Position numbers and translations under genes: made by a program | From: Anaerolinea sp. | Lineage (GTDB): Bacteria; Chloroflexota; Dehalococcoidia; Tepidiformales; Tepidiformaceae | Reading direction: 5' to 3' | Assembly: GCA_013822275.1 (NCBI GenBank) | Contig: PNKC01000020.1 | Span: 1 to 48,480 of the forward strand | DNA length: 48,480 nucleotides | Part shown: in pieces, positions 32,588 to 40,603 of the stretch | Numbering within the stretch: the stretch's first letter is position 1 | How the letters are laid out: each line of letters starts with the position of its first letter | Notes under the pieces: generated by a model | What the model saw: only the letters and a program-made list of their open reading frames with translations | Told to the model about the DNA's origin: nothing | The model's database searches: none

Positions 32588-33634
32588 GTGGCCGCTGAAA
32601 ACGCCGTCCTCAGCCAGCGCGAAATCGATGCGCTTCTCAATGCCGATGGCAACCAGGCTGAGCCGGATACGCTCGCCGCTGCCCCTCAGCAGGCGCGCAA
32701 GGAAGCCGGCCGCCGGATTAAGCCGTATGACTTTCGCCACCCCGAGAAGCTCTCAAAAGAACAGATCCGGGGCCTTCAGATTATCCAGCAGTCCGTGGCG
32801 GGTTCACTCGCCGCGTCCTTCTCGGGCCGCCTTCGTGCCCCGGTGGAAGCGCGCCTGAGCGCCCTCGAACGCGGCATCTATGAAGAATACGTCACCCAGA
32901 TCGGCACCTCCTCGATCGTCGCGATCATCGACATGAACCCCCTCGAGGGATACGCCGTCGCCGCCTTCGGCCTCGATGTTGCCTTCGGCATCATCGACCG
33001 TCTCCTGGGCGGCAAGGGCAAGCGGAGCAACCGCGCCATGGACCGCGACCTCACAGACATCGAGGTCGCGCTCATCCGGCACATCGGCATGGACATCGCC
33101 CGCTCACTCGTGGAGCCGTGGCAACGGGTAACCGAACTCATACCGGATGTCACCGAGATCGCCGCCGGCCCGCAGGTTATGCATGCCATCCCGCCAACCG
33201 AGTTTGTGATCACGGCCTGGTACGAAATCCGCTTCGCCGAACAAACCGGGGGAATCTCGCTTTGTTTCCCACTGACGGTGCTGGAACAGATCCTGCCGAA
33301 GCTGACCGGGCAAAGCATGTTCGAAAACCGGCCCAACCGCAGCGTCCACGAAGAGGCCAGGGTCAAGTCGGAGCAACTCCTGCCAATGAACGTGCTCATG
33401 CGGGCAATGCTCGGCAGCACTCGCGTGGACGCGGGTGACATCGCGAATCTGCAGCCGGGAGACGTGATCGTGCTCGAGCGTGAGGTCGATGAGCCACTGC
33501 GCGTGCTGATCGGTAACTGCGAACGGTTCGCGGGGTTCGCCGGCACACATGGCCGCAAACTCGCGCTACAGCTTTCCGGTGTCGTTGACGATGATGGTTG
33601 GGTGAATCCGTTCGAGGCATCCGCGCATGGGTAG
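32588..33634 (+). CDS. fliM: Flagellar motor switch protein FliM
   Basis: A 348-residue switch protein. The N-terminal CheY-P-binding peptide is clear (VLSQREIDALLNADG, residues about 6-20), followed by a linker, the CheC-like middle domain (about 45-235, including IIDRLLGGKGKRSN with the GGxG motif and DLTDIEVALIRHIGMDIARS) and a C-terminal SpoA/FliN-like domain (AGDIANLQPGDVIVLEREVD). GTG 32588 is preferred as GGAGG (32578-32582) is five bases upstream; GTG 32582 would add two residues. It starts the plus-strand unit fliM-unknown-cheX. FliN, FliG and other flagellar genes are not in the window. Not a CheC, because of the SpoA domain and N-terminal peptide. Confidence 0.93.
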   Translation: MAAENAVLSQREIDALLNADGNQAEPDTLAAAPQQARKEAGRRIKPYDFRHPEKLSKEQIRGLQIIQQSVAGSLAASFSGRLRAPVEARLSALERGIYEEYVTQIGTSSIVAIIDMNPLEGYAVAAFGLDVAFGIIDRLLGGKGKRSNRAMDRDLTDIEVALIRHIGMDIARSLVEPWQRVTELIPDVTEIAAGPQVMHAIPPTEFVITAWYEIRFAEQTGGISLCFPLTVLEQILPKLTGQSMFENRPNRSVHEEARVKSEQLLPMNVLMRAMLGSTRVDAGDIANLQPGDVIVLEREVDEPLRVLIGNCERFAGFAGTHGRKLALQLSGVVDDDGWVNPFEASAHG

Positions 33635-33977
33635 CACCCCGCCGGTACGCGCCGTGCTCATGTCCGCCGAAATCATGAACGGCGGGACCGGTTTTCATCG
33701 CCTGGTCTTCAAAGTCGATGGTGGCCGCAGCGGCATGTCCAACGTCACCGTCATGATCTCCCAGGATGCCCATCGCAAACTCTCCTCCCAGATGTCCCGC
33801 GCGCGATTGGGCGACATTGAAAAGCCAGCCCTCCTCAAGCGGTGGGCTCGCTGGGAAATAGCCCTCCGCTTTGAAGAAGCGGGCACGCTCCCGGCCACCG
33901 TGACAATTACGGCGCGCGACGTGGATGACCTCGGCGCGTACGCCATGCACCTTGGCCGGACCCTGCAGGTGAGCTGA
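33627..33977 (+). CDS. Unknown 116-residue protein coupled to fliM
   Basis: I do not recognise this protein. It is 116 residues, soluble, mixed alpha/beta by eye, with a basic central stretch (SRARLGDIEKPALLKRWARW, about 57-76), no Cys and no membrane segment. Its ATG lies inside the last codons of fliM (overlap of eight bases), so translation is coupled and stoichiometry with FliM is likely. cheX follows after 84 bases. The C-terminal part (LPATVTITARDVDDLGAYAM) resembles no switch or phosphatase domain I know. A role in the CheY output or switch complex is inference from context only. An internal start at ATG 33660 is possible. Confidence 0.7.
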   Translation: MGSTPPVRAVLMSAEIMNGGTGFHRLVFKVDGGRSGMSNVTVMISQDAHRKLSSQMSRARLGDIEKPALLKRWARWEIALRFEEAGTLPATVTITARDVDDLGAYAMHLGRTLQVS

Positions 33978-34061
33978 CCGGACTGGTGGCGCGGCCCTCA
34001 CCTGCCGAAAACTGAAAAGAAGCTCGACCGCGGGCAGCGCCCCCGGACGTTGGAGGAAGCG

Positions 34062-34583
34062 ATGCTCGCGAAAGTCACCGTGGACGAAGCTGCTCATGCA
34101 GCCTCCCAGGCCCCCGGCACGGTCCGCGTTGAACTTGTGGGACCGTTCCTGGAAGCCGCTGCCCGCGTCATCCAGCAGGAATGTGGCGAGCCGGTGGGCA
34201 AGGGCCAACTGCACCGCGTCCGCTCTCCCCAGACGAGCAACGAAGTGAGCGCCCTGATCGCGATCACCGGCGGGATCGCGGGCCTCGTCATCTACTCTAT
34301 GACTTCCGAGACGGCCCGCGGCTTTGCTTCGCGGATGATGGGTGAACCGGTCCACGAACTGGACCTGATGGCCCAGAGCGCCATCGCCGAGTTGGCCAAC
34401 ATCATTACCGGGCAGGCGGGCATCGGCCTCGAACGGAACGGCTTCCCCAGCGACATGTCCCCGCCAATCCTGCTCCTTGGCAAGGGCAGCTCGATCGCAA
34501 CGCTCAACCTCACGCGGCTTGTCGTCCCCCTCGTCGTGAGCTTCGGGCAGTTCAACATTGACCTCGCGATTAAGGAAGCCTGA
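34062..34583 (+). CDS. cheX: CheY-P phosphatase CheX
   Basis: A 173-residue CheX-type phosphatase. The active helix is seen as ELDLMAQSAIAELANIITGQAG (about 98-118, with the Glu-x2-Asn pair), preceded by ITGGIAGLVIYSMTSETARG and followed by a Pro-containing segment DMSPPILLLGKG. It would shorten the CheY-P signal. GGAGG (34052-34056) is five bases before ATG 34062. It lies 84 bases after the unknown protein in the fliM unit. With CheC and the middle domain of FliM, it makes three members of this fold within 6 kb. Confidence 0.9.
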   Translation: MLAKVTVDEAAHAASQAPGTVRVELVGPFLEAAARVIQQECGEPVGKGQLHRVRSPQTSNEVSALIAITGGIAGLVIYSMTSETARGFASRMMGEPVHELDLMAQSAIAELANIITGQAGIGLERNGFPSDMSPPILLLGKGSSIATLNLTRLVVPLVVSFGQFNIDLAIKEA

Positions 34584-34624
34584 TCACGGGGGTCACGCCG
34601 CTATGCCGTTCCGGCCCTTCGCGG

Positions 34625-34630
34625 TAGGAT
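34625..34630 (+). promoter_or_regulatory. -10-like box TAGGAT before the 83-residue protein gene
   Basis: TAGGAT is followed by seven bases and GTG 34638. It fits the leaderless pattern and decides the start; no ribosome binding site is visible. Confidence 0.4.
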
Positions 34631-34637
34631 CGCCGAC

Positions 34638-34889
34638 GTGACAGCACGACAGCCTCGCCGCACCCGCCGCCGCGCCGCGCCCACCGCCCTCCCGCGTCCC
34701 ACCGCAGGCGAGGGAAGCGAAGCGACTGCTTCCGGCGGAAGCCCTCGAGGCAGCGCCGCGGCCTTGCGCCGCCACCGCGAACATCACGTGACCAAGGACT
34801 ACGGCTACATCCACAAGGACCTGCTCACCGTGCTTGGCATTGGGGTCGTAGTGCTCGCCTTTATCTTCGGGATGTCGTTCCTCGTTTAG
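34638..34889 (+). CDS. Small basic tail-anchored membrane protein of unknown function
   Basis: An 83-residue protein: about 50 cytoplasmic residues very rich in Arg and Ala/Pro (TARQPRRTRRRAAPTALPRP), then a short conserved-looking link (HHVTKDYGYIHKDLLT) and one C-terminal membrane helix (about 64-82, VLGIGVVVLAFIFGMSFLV). The lack of loop or periplasmic tail makes it tail-anchored. The basic part could contact nucleic acid or membrane lipids. GTG 34638 fits the TAGGAT box. I recognise no family, and alternative starts inside the basic region are possible (for example GTG 34788). Its stop is four bases from the convergent gene's stop. Confidence 0.55.
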   Translation: MTARQPRRTRRRAAPTALPRPTAGEGSEATASGGSPRGSAAALRRHREHHVTKDYGYIHKDLLTVLGIGVVVLAFIFGMSFLV

Positions 34890-34892
34890 CCG

Positions 34893-35684
34893 TTAGCGCA
34901 GGTTCTGATAGGCGAAGTACACGGCTACTCCAGCGGCTACCAACCCGTACATTGCGATCCGCACGTCCACGAAGAGCAGCTGCATCGCCCATGCAATCCC
35001 GATGCCGAATACGGCAAACGCCACGATCACCGGCCCGCGCTTGCGGCCGGTGGCGAACTCCATCATCCGCGTAAAGGCATAGCCAAGGCCAGCCCCAACG
35101 AAGATCGAGAAAAAGCCAACACTGAACGGCAGCAGCACGAGCCCCCAAATCAGCCCCATCGCTACTCCGCCCACGACCGAGGCGAGTGCCGCGCGCACCA
35201 TCGTCGCATTGCTCACCGTGTAGACAGGTGACTTCGTCATCCGGGCGCAATCGCGACAGCGCGCGCCGACGGGAGTTTGAATCAGGCACTTCGGGCAGAT
35301 CGGCGTTTCGCAGCGGCTACAGCGCAGGGCGGTCTCCACGCCTGGATCCCGCGGGCAGGTGACGACGCCCTTCGGCCACGTCTTCACAGCCACGGTGGCC
35401 TCGCCATTGGCGGGCGGCGCCGTTGGCTGCGCCGTGGACACCGGCGCGGCGGCGCGCCCGGCCATTCGGGAGCGATCGTAGTCGGCCCGGCGGCTGGCAT
35501 CCGAAAGCACTTCGTACGCCCTGTCGAGGTCCCGGCGCTGCTCGCGGACGGCCGGGTCCGGGTCGCTGCCGTACTTCTTCGTGAGGCCGTGATAGGCGGC
35601 TTCAACCACCTCCGGCGAGGCTGAAGGCGCCACTTGCAGGGTTTCGTAGAGGTCATCCACGAGCAGAGGTTCGTTGGGATTCAT
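34893..35684 (-). CDS. J-like domain / zinc-finger / membrane protein
   Basis: A 263-residue protein. Residues about 9-70 resemble a DnaJ J-domain (DLYETLQVAPSASPEVVEAA, DRAYEVLSDASRRADYD), but the HPD motif needed to stimulate Hsp70 is replaced by Gly-Ser-Asp (KKYGSDPDP, 39-41). A B-box-like zinc module follows (about 108-148: TCPRDPGVETALRCSRC, CPKC, CRDC). Residues about 165-262 form four hydrophobic segments. The zinc module plus membrane part is found in rhomboid-linked and other proteins of unknown role. TACGAT lies nine bases before ATG 35684. Function unknown; co-chaperone activity is unlikely without HPD. Confidence 0.8.
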   Translation of the reverse strand: MNPNEPLLVDDLYETLQVAPSASPEVVEAAYHGLTKKYGSDPDPAVREQRRDLDRAYEVLSDASRRADYDRSRMAGRAAAPVSTAQPTAPPANGEATVAVKTWPKGVVTCPRDPGVETALRCSRCETPICPKCLIQTPVGARCRDCARMTKSPVYTVSNATMVRAALASVVGGVAMGLIWGLVLLPFSVGFFSIFVGAGLGYAFTRMMEFATGRKRGPVIVAFAVFGIGIAWAMQLLFVDVRIAMYGLVAAGVAVYFAYQNLR

Positions 35685-35693
35685 TGTTTACCG

Positions 35694-35699
35694 ATCGTA
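35694..35699 (-). promoter_or_regulatory. -10-like box TACGAT before the J-like gene
   Basis: On the minus strand, TACGAT ends nine bases before ATG 35684. It separates this gene from the fabZ operon that ends at 35731. Confidence 0.4.
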
Positions 35700-35730
35700 C
35701 CCCGGCGAAGGTAAAGGCGCGGCGCATGGG

Positions 35731-36177
35731 CTACTCACCCGGAACCTGGGCGAGATCGACGAGCGCGAACGAGATGACCCCCTCCGCCGCCAGCTTGCCA
35801 TCAACCGTCGCCCTCACTGTCCCTTTGCCGATTGGGCCCCGCACCTTGTCCAGCGTGAATTCGAGGCGGAGCTGGTCGCCGGGGATAACCGGCTTGCGGA
35901 AGCGCATGTTCTCGATCCCACCAAAAAGGGGGCTCTTCCCAGCCGACTCTACGCCCCGGAGCATGGTCACCGCCGCCACCTGGGCCAGCGCCTCGACGAT
36001 CAGCACCCCCGGCATCACCTTCCTTCCCGGGAAGTGGCCCTGGAAGAACCATTCGTTGGCGGTCACGTTCTTGATGCCCACGGCGCGTTTTCCGTCCTCG
36101 ATCTCGATGATCCGGTCCACAAGAAGGAACGGGTAACGGTGTGGGATGATCTGCTCGATCTCGTCCGTGTCGATCAC
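35731..36177 (-). CDS. fabZ: 3-hydroxyacyl-ACP dehydratase FabZ
   Basis: A 148-residue hot-dog-fold enzyme of fatty-acid synthesis that dehydrates 3-hydroxyacyl-ACP. The family start [19 protein letters not shown] and the catalytic segment [23 protein letters not shown] (His at about 49, Glu at about 63, shown in part) are present. GTG 36177 overlaps the stop of the upstream PHP gene (GTGA). It is the last gene of the rny-ymdB-PHP-fabZ unit and the only lipid-synthesis gene there; other fab genes are not in the window. Confidence 0.93.
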   Translation of the reverse strand: MIDTDEIEQIIPHRYPFLLVDRIIEIEDGKRAVGIKNVTANEWFFQGHFPGRKVMPGVLIVEALAQVAAVTMLRGVESAGKSPLFGGIENMRFRKPVIPGDQLRLEFTLDKVRGPIGKGTVRATVDGKLAAEGVISFALVDLAQVPGE

Positions 36178-37034
36178 GCGGAAGCTCCTTTCCCCGTGTC
36201 CACGCCCCTGGTTTCCAGGAATGCGACGAAGTCCTCCACGCGCTCGTCCGGGAAGCCGAAATCGCCGATCTCCCGGTCATCGGGGTTGCCCAGCCCATGG
36301 TAATCGCTGCCGCCCGAACAGATCAGGCCAAGCCGTTCGCCGAGGGCATGGTGGGCCTGGACCGTTGCGGCATCGTAGTGCTTGTAGTACGTCTCAATGC
36401 CGTCCAGGCCCCACTCCGCAAACCGGGTGATGACCGCCGGGTAGTTGGGACCAATGAAGATCGGATGGGCGCAGACTGCGATGCCGCCTGTGTCGTGAAT
36501 CAGCCTGATCGTCTCTTCGGGGTCGAACTTCACGCGGTCAACGTCCGCCGGGCCGCCGTTGCCGAGGAAGCGGTCGAACGCCTCCTGCACGTCTGCAACG
36601 TGGCCCGCTTCAACGAGCGCGCGGGCGACGTGAGGCCTGCCGACGGTTGCCTCGCCGGCGATCTCGTAAACCCGGTGCAGGCTGACTGGCGCGCCCAGAG
36701 ACTCCAGGATGCTCACGATCTTCTGAGTGCGCTCCAGCCGGCCCTCGCGCAGCCACGCCAGCTTCTCCTGGAGTTCCTTGTTGCCCGCATCGAACCCGTA
36801 CCCAAGGAGATGGACGTCGGCTCCCTGGTAGACGGTGCTCAGCTCCATTCCGGGGATGAGCCGGAGGCCGAGGCGACCTGCGGCGGCTTTCGCCTCGGCG
36901 AGACCTTCGGTCGTATCGTGGTCGGCAAGTGAGAGCACCCGGACACCCCTGGCCGCGGCCGTCTCCATCACCCAGGTTGGTGTCTGGACGCCGTCGGACG
37001 CGGTGCTGTGCAGGTGGAAATCGCCCGTCGTCAT
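36174..37034 (-). CDS. PHP-domain phosphoesterase (RNase AM / 3',5'-bisphosphate phosphatase type)
   Basis: A 286-residue metal-dependent phosphoesterase. PHP motifs: [11 protein letters not shown] (residues 5-15), LADHDTTEG (about 37-45), PGMELST (about 61-67), AHPIFIG and GSDYHG. The size and order fit the YciV/TrpH-like group, whose studied members act on nucleoside 3',5'-bisphosphates or trim short RNA 5' ends. Translation is coupled at both ends: ATGA with ymdB and GTGA with fabZ. Operon partners RNase Y and YmdB support a role in RNA or nucleotide turnover; the specific substrate is inferred. Confidence 0.88.
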   Translation of the reverse strand: MTTGDFHLHSTASDGVQTPTWVMETAAARGVRVLSLADHDTTEGLAEAKAAAGRLGLRLIPGMELSTVYQGADVHLLGYGFDAGNKELQEKLAWLREGRLERTQKIVSILESLGAPVSLHRVYEIAGEATVGRPHVARALVEAGHVADVQEAFDRFLGNGGPADVDRVKFDPEETIRLIHDTGGIAVCAHPIFIGPNYPAVITRFAEWGLDGIETYYKHYDAATVQAHHALGERLGLICSGGSDYHGLGNPDDREIGDFGFPDERVEDFVAFLETRGVDTGKGASA

Positions 37035-37801
37035 CCTTCCACGATCCGGTCGCAGCGGACGATGCTTGTCGCGCGTTTGGTCGCGTCGTCCGCCTCGATG
37101 AGGAGGCCGTTGAGGTTCGCCGTCCCCTCGGCGGGGGGAAGCCGGGTGGGCATCTGGGTGTGGAATCGCGAAAGCACCGCCTGGATATCATCCCCGATCA
37201 CGGAGTCCCGCGCACCGCACATCCCGGCGTCGCTGCAGAAGGCTGTCCCCCGCGGCAGAACCCGCTGGTCGGCTGTGGGGACGTGGGTGTGAGTCCCCAC
37301 CACGGCCGTCACGCGGCCGTCGAGAAACCAGCCCATCGCTTGCTTCTCGCTCGTCGCCTCGGCGTGAAGGTCCACGAGGATGAAGCGGTTGGCGCCAGCC
37401 TGCTTCACCGCCTCGTCCACCGCGCGGAAGGGGTCATCGTAATCGGCCGGCATGAACGCCCGTCCAATGACGTTGATCACGGTCAGGTCGCCGGATTCGG
37501 CGATGCCGTGGCCGGGCGCGCCCGGGGGGTAGTTGAGCGGGCGCGTGATGCCCCCGGTCGAGTCGAGGTACTGGTAGACGTCGCGGTGCTGAAACGTATG
37601 GTTGCCGCCGGTGATGATGTCGATCCCGCAGTCGAAGAGCTGCTCGGCATGCTTCTCGGAGATGCCGCGCCCGCCGGAGACGTTCTCCCCGTTCGCTACG
37701 ACATAATCCAGGCGGAGTTCCCGCCGCAACTCCGGCACCGTGCGCAGCACAGCCTCCCGCCCGCAGTTCCCAACGATGTCGCCCAGGAAGAGCAGGCGCA
37801 C
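37031..37801 (-). CDS. ymdB: YmdB-family metallophosphoesterase
   Basis: A 256-residue phosphodiesterase of the YmdB group (active on 2',3'-cyclic nucleotides in Bacillus). Metal-binding motifs: GDIVGNCGR (about 7-15), ANGENVSGGRG, GGNHTFQH, LHAEATSEK and VVGTHTHVPTAD. GTG 37801 begins one base after the rny stop codon, and its own stop overlaps the PHP gene. The rny-ymdB order is the one found in many Firmicutes and Chloroflexota. Confidence 0.93.
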   Translation of the reverse strand: MRLLFLGDIVGNCGREAVLRTVPELRRELRLDYVVANGENVSGGRGISEKHAEQLFDCGIDIITGGNHTFQHRDVYQYLDSTGGITRPLNYPPGAPGHGIAESGDLTVINVIGRAFMPADYDDPFRAVDEAVKQAGANRFILVDLHAEATSEKQAMGWFLDGRVTAVVGTHTHVPTADQRVLPRGTAFCSDAGMCGARDSVIGDDIQAVLSRFHTQMPTRLPPAEGTANLNGLLIEADDATKRATSIVRCDRIVEG

Positions 37802-37802
37802 G

Positions 37803-39332
37803 CTAGCGGGCGATCTCGGTGGCCCGCGTTTCGCGGATGACGGTGACTTTGATCTGCCCGGGGTACTCCATCGTCTCTTCGATCTGCTGGCTTACGTCGC
37901 GGGCAATGCGCATGGCGGTCAGGTCGTCCACCTGTTCGGGCTTAACGATGATGCGCACTTCCCGCCCGGCCTGGATCGCGAAGGCCGATTCCACGCCCTT
38001 GAACGACCTGGCGATATTCTCCAGCGTCTCAAGGCGCCGGATGTAGGCCTCGAGCGACTCGCGGCGCGCCCCCGGCCGGCCGCCGCTGATGGCGTCCGCC
38101 ATCATGACGACCACGGCCTCCACGGTCCGTGGCTCTACCTCTTCGTGGTGCGCTTCGATGCAGTGGGCGACCGCCTCGCGGACCTTGAAGCGCCGGGCGA
38201 TGTCCGCGCCGATGATTGCGTGGGTGCCTTCCACTTCGTGGTCAACGGCCTTGCCCAGGTCGTGGAGAAAGCCGCCGGCGCGGGCAATGCCCACATCCGC
38301 GCCGATTTCGGCGGCGATCATCGCCGCGATGTGGCCGGTTTCCACGGAGTGGCGCATGACGTTCTGGCCGTAGCTCGTCCGGTAACGGAGGCGGCCGAAC
38401 ACCTTGAGGACCTCCGGGTGGAGATTGAGGACGCCCGCTTCGATGGCCGCCGCCTCGGCTGCTTCCTGCATCGTCGCTTCGACGTCGCGTTTCGCCTTGG
38501 TAACGGCTTCTTCGATGCGCGTCGGGTGAATGCGGCCATCCTGCACCAGCATGCTCAACGCCTGCCGGGCGATCTCGCGGCGTACGGGGTCGAAGGCGCT
38601 CACGGTCACCGCGTCCGGAGTGTCGTCGATAATCAGGTCAACGCCCGTGGCCGCTTCGATCGCCCGGATATTGCGGCCTTCGCGCCCGATGATCCGGCCT
38701 TTCATGTCGTCGCTGGGGATCTGTACGACCGAAACCGTGCTCTCCGCCGTGACTTCCGAGGTGTAGCGCTGGATCGCCGTCGCGAGGATCTTGCGGGCGC
38801 GGATGCCGGCAGTCGCCTCCACTTCCTTCTCGATGACGCGCACTTTCCGGCTTGCTTCATCGCGGATTTCTACCTCGACGGCAGCCATCAGCTGCTCGCG
38901 GGCTTCATCGCGGGTGAGGGTCGCAAGGCGTTCCAGTTCGCCGGCCTGGCGTTGGCGCATCTCCTCCGCTTCAGCGCGCAGGCGATCCACCTGGGTTTCG
39001 CGGTCGCGCACCTGCTGGTCGCGGCGGTCGAGGGCCTCCACCTTACGGTCCAGGTTCTCTTCTTTCTGGGCGAGGCGCTGCTCAATGCGGGCAGTCTCCG
39101 TCCGCCGGTCGCGGATTTCGGCTTCCACCTCGTTGCGGAGTTTGAGGGTCTCTTCCTTGACCTCCAGCAGCAGTTCTTTTTGGCGTGATTCGGCCTCAGC
39201 GAGTATCCGGCTGGCCTGCTCCTCTGCCTGTTGCAGTGATGTTCCATCGGCGCGGCGGCGGACGGTGAAGCCCACCCCCGCTCCAACCAGCAATCCCACG
39301 AGGCCGACGATAATGGCTATTACCGCCGACAT
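37803..39332 (-). CDS. rny: Ribonuclease Y
   Basis: A 509-residue membrane-anchored endoribonuclease that starts mRNA decay. N-terminal helix about 4-24, long charged coiled coil about 30-200, KH domain about 205-270 (IPSDDMKGRIIGREGRNIRA), HD domain about 320-430 with the catalytic HD in GGFLHDLGKAVDHE, and the usual C-terminal domain (EVRIIVKPEQVDD). GGAG lies eight bases before ATG 39332. It has its own promoter (39411-39440) and leads the operon rny-ymdB-PHP-fabZ. Complete, normal length. Confidence 0.96.
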   Translation of the reverse strand: MSAVIAIIVGLVGLLVGAGVGFTVRRRADGTSLQQAEEQASRILAEAESRQKELLLEVKEETLKLRNEVEAEIRDRRTETARIEQRLAQKEENLDRKVEALDRRDQQVRDRETQVDRLRAEAEEMRQRQAGELERLATLTRDEAREQLMAAVEVEIRDEASRKVRVIEKEVEATAGIRARKILATAIQRYTSEVTAESTVSVVQIPSDDMKGRIIGREGRNIRAIEAATGVDLIIDDTPDAVTVSAFDPVRREIARQALSMLVQDGRIHPTRIEEAVTKAKRDVEATMQEAAEAAAIEAGVLNLHPEVLKVFGRLRYRTSYGQNVMRHSVETGHIAAMIAAEIGADVGIARAGGFLHDLGKAVDHEVEGTHAIIGADIARRFKVREAVAHCIEAHHEEVEPRTVEAVVVMMADAISGGRPGARRESLEAYIRRLETLENIARSFKGVESAFAIQAGREVRIIVKPEQVDDLTAMRIARDVSQQIEETMEYPGQIKVTVIRETRATEIAR

Positions 39333-39410
39333 TTGTATTCTCCAGGGTTGTCGAAACGTACGACATGAGCGTGTCCCAGGCGGGCTCTCTGAGCCGGTCT
39401 GGATACTGGA

Positions 39411-39440
39411 ATGCTACTCTCGCGCCGAGCCGCGAGTCAA
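39411..39440 (-). promoter_or_regulatory. Sigma-70-type promoter of the rny operon with a palindrome in the spacer
   Basis: Read leftwards: TTGACT (39440-39435), 18-base spacer, TAGCAT (39416-39411). The transcript would begin near 39404 with a 70-base leader. The spacer contains the inverted pair CTCGCG/CGCGAG (39419-39436), which touches the -35 and could be an operator. Confidence 0.55.
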
Positions 39441-39475
39441 AGCTGTTCATCGCGCGCGAGCGTTTTCCGCGGGCG

Positions 39476-40573
39476 TCAGAACTCAAGGATCGCCCGCCCC
39501 GCGATCTTCCCCGCCTGGAGTGCATCGGTGGCTTCGTTGATCTGGTCGAGCCTGTAGCGCTGGGTCACCAGCGCGTCCAGGTCCAGGTCGCCCTCCTTGA
39601 ACCAGCGCAAGAACATCGGGAAGTCGCGGTCCGGGCGGCAGGAGCCACCGATGCTCCCGATGTATTTCTTCTCGCTCACGAGCAGGTTCCGTGCATCAAG
39701 CTCAACGTTGGTGGTAGGCACCCCAACCAGCACCGCGGTGCCACCCGTGCGGCGGCCAATCACCCCCTCGCGCGCAGCCGGGAGGATCTGTTCCATCGTC
39801 TGTCTCACGCCAATGCAGTCGAAAGCGTAATCTGCCCCGGCCAACGGGCGGCCCATGTAGTCCGTCTCGCCGGGGACGAGCGTGAGGGCCCGGATCGCTT
39901 CCACCGGGTCCACCTCGCTCGCGTTGATGCCGTGCGTCGCCCCGAACTTCTTCGCGAACGCCAGCTTCGAATCGTCCAGGTCCACGGCGATGATCGGGTG
40001 TGCGCCAACGACCGCCGCCGCGGCGATCGCGGAAAGCCCCACTCCGCCCACGCCGAACACGGCGACGCTTTCGCCCTTCTTCACGCCCGCTGTGTAGTAG
40101 ACCGCGCCCGCCCCCGTCATCACCGCGCAGCCGATGATCGCCGTCACGTCCGTGCGCTCGCCCTTGTCGATCTTCACCACGAACTGCTCGTCGGCGATCG
40201 TCTTGTCCGCCCAGGTGAAGACATTCTCCGATACCGCCGTTTCTCCGCCGGGCAACGCGAGCGTGACGCGTTCGGGCCGCCGCGTGGTGTTCTCGCCGTC
40301 GCGCCGCACCCAGGTCACCATCACGTGGTCGCCTTCCTTCACGTGCTTGACTTCGCTGCCCGTCGCAACGACGACGCCAGTCGATTCGTGGCCGAGGATG
40401 ACCGGGTTCGGCCGCGCCCGGTGCATCTGGTGCAGCTGCGAATGGCACACCCCGGAGGCGAACTGCTTGACCACAACCTGGTAGGGGCCAGGGTCTGGCA
40501 GCGTCACTTCGTCAATCCGGATCGGGCCTCCGAGCTGCTGGGGGACGATGGCGACGCGGGCTGTGGTTGGCAC
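39476..40573 (-). CDS. Zinc-dependent alcohol dehydrogenase family protein lacking the structural-zinc lobe
   Basis: A 365-residue medium-chain dehydrogenase. Catalytic-zinc ligands are likely the Cys in SGVCHSQLH (about residue 43), the His in LGHESTGVV and the Cys in IGCAVMTGAG. The NAD(P) motif is VFGVGGVGLSAIAAAAV. The four structural-zinc cysteines, normally about residues 95-115, are missing; that region reads VTWVRRDGENTTRRPERVTL. GTG 40573 has GGAG about nine bases upstream, and a TAGAAT box lies 30 bases before it. It may act on an alcohol or aldehyde of the fatty-acid island; the substrate is unknown. Confidence 0.87.
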   Translation of the reverse strand: MPTTARVAIVPQQLGGPIRIDEVTLPDPGPYQVVVKQFASGVCHSQLHQMHRARPNPVILGHESTGVVVATGSEVKHVKEGDHVMVTWVRRDGENTTRRPERVTLALPGGETAVSENVFTWADKTIADEQFVVKIDKGERTDVTAIIGCAVMTGAGAVYYTAGVKKGESVAVFGVGGVGLSAIAAAAVVGAHPIIAVDLDDSKLAFAKKFGATHGINASEVDPVEAIRALTLVPGETDYMGRPLAGADYAFDCIGVRQTMEQILPAAREGVIGRRTGGTAVLVGVPTTNVELDARNLLVSEKKYIGSIGGSCRPDRDFPMFLRWFKEGDLDLDALVTQRYRLDQINEATDALQAGKIAGRAILEF

Positions 40574-40603
40574 GGTGGTGGTCTCCAGGCGAAAGGTGCG
40601 GCG

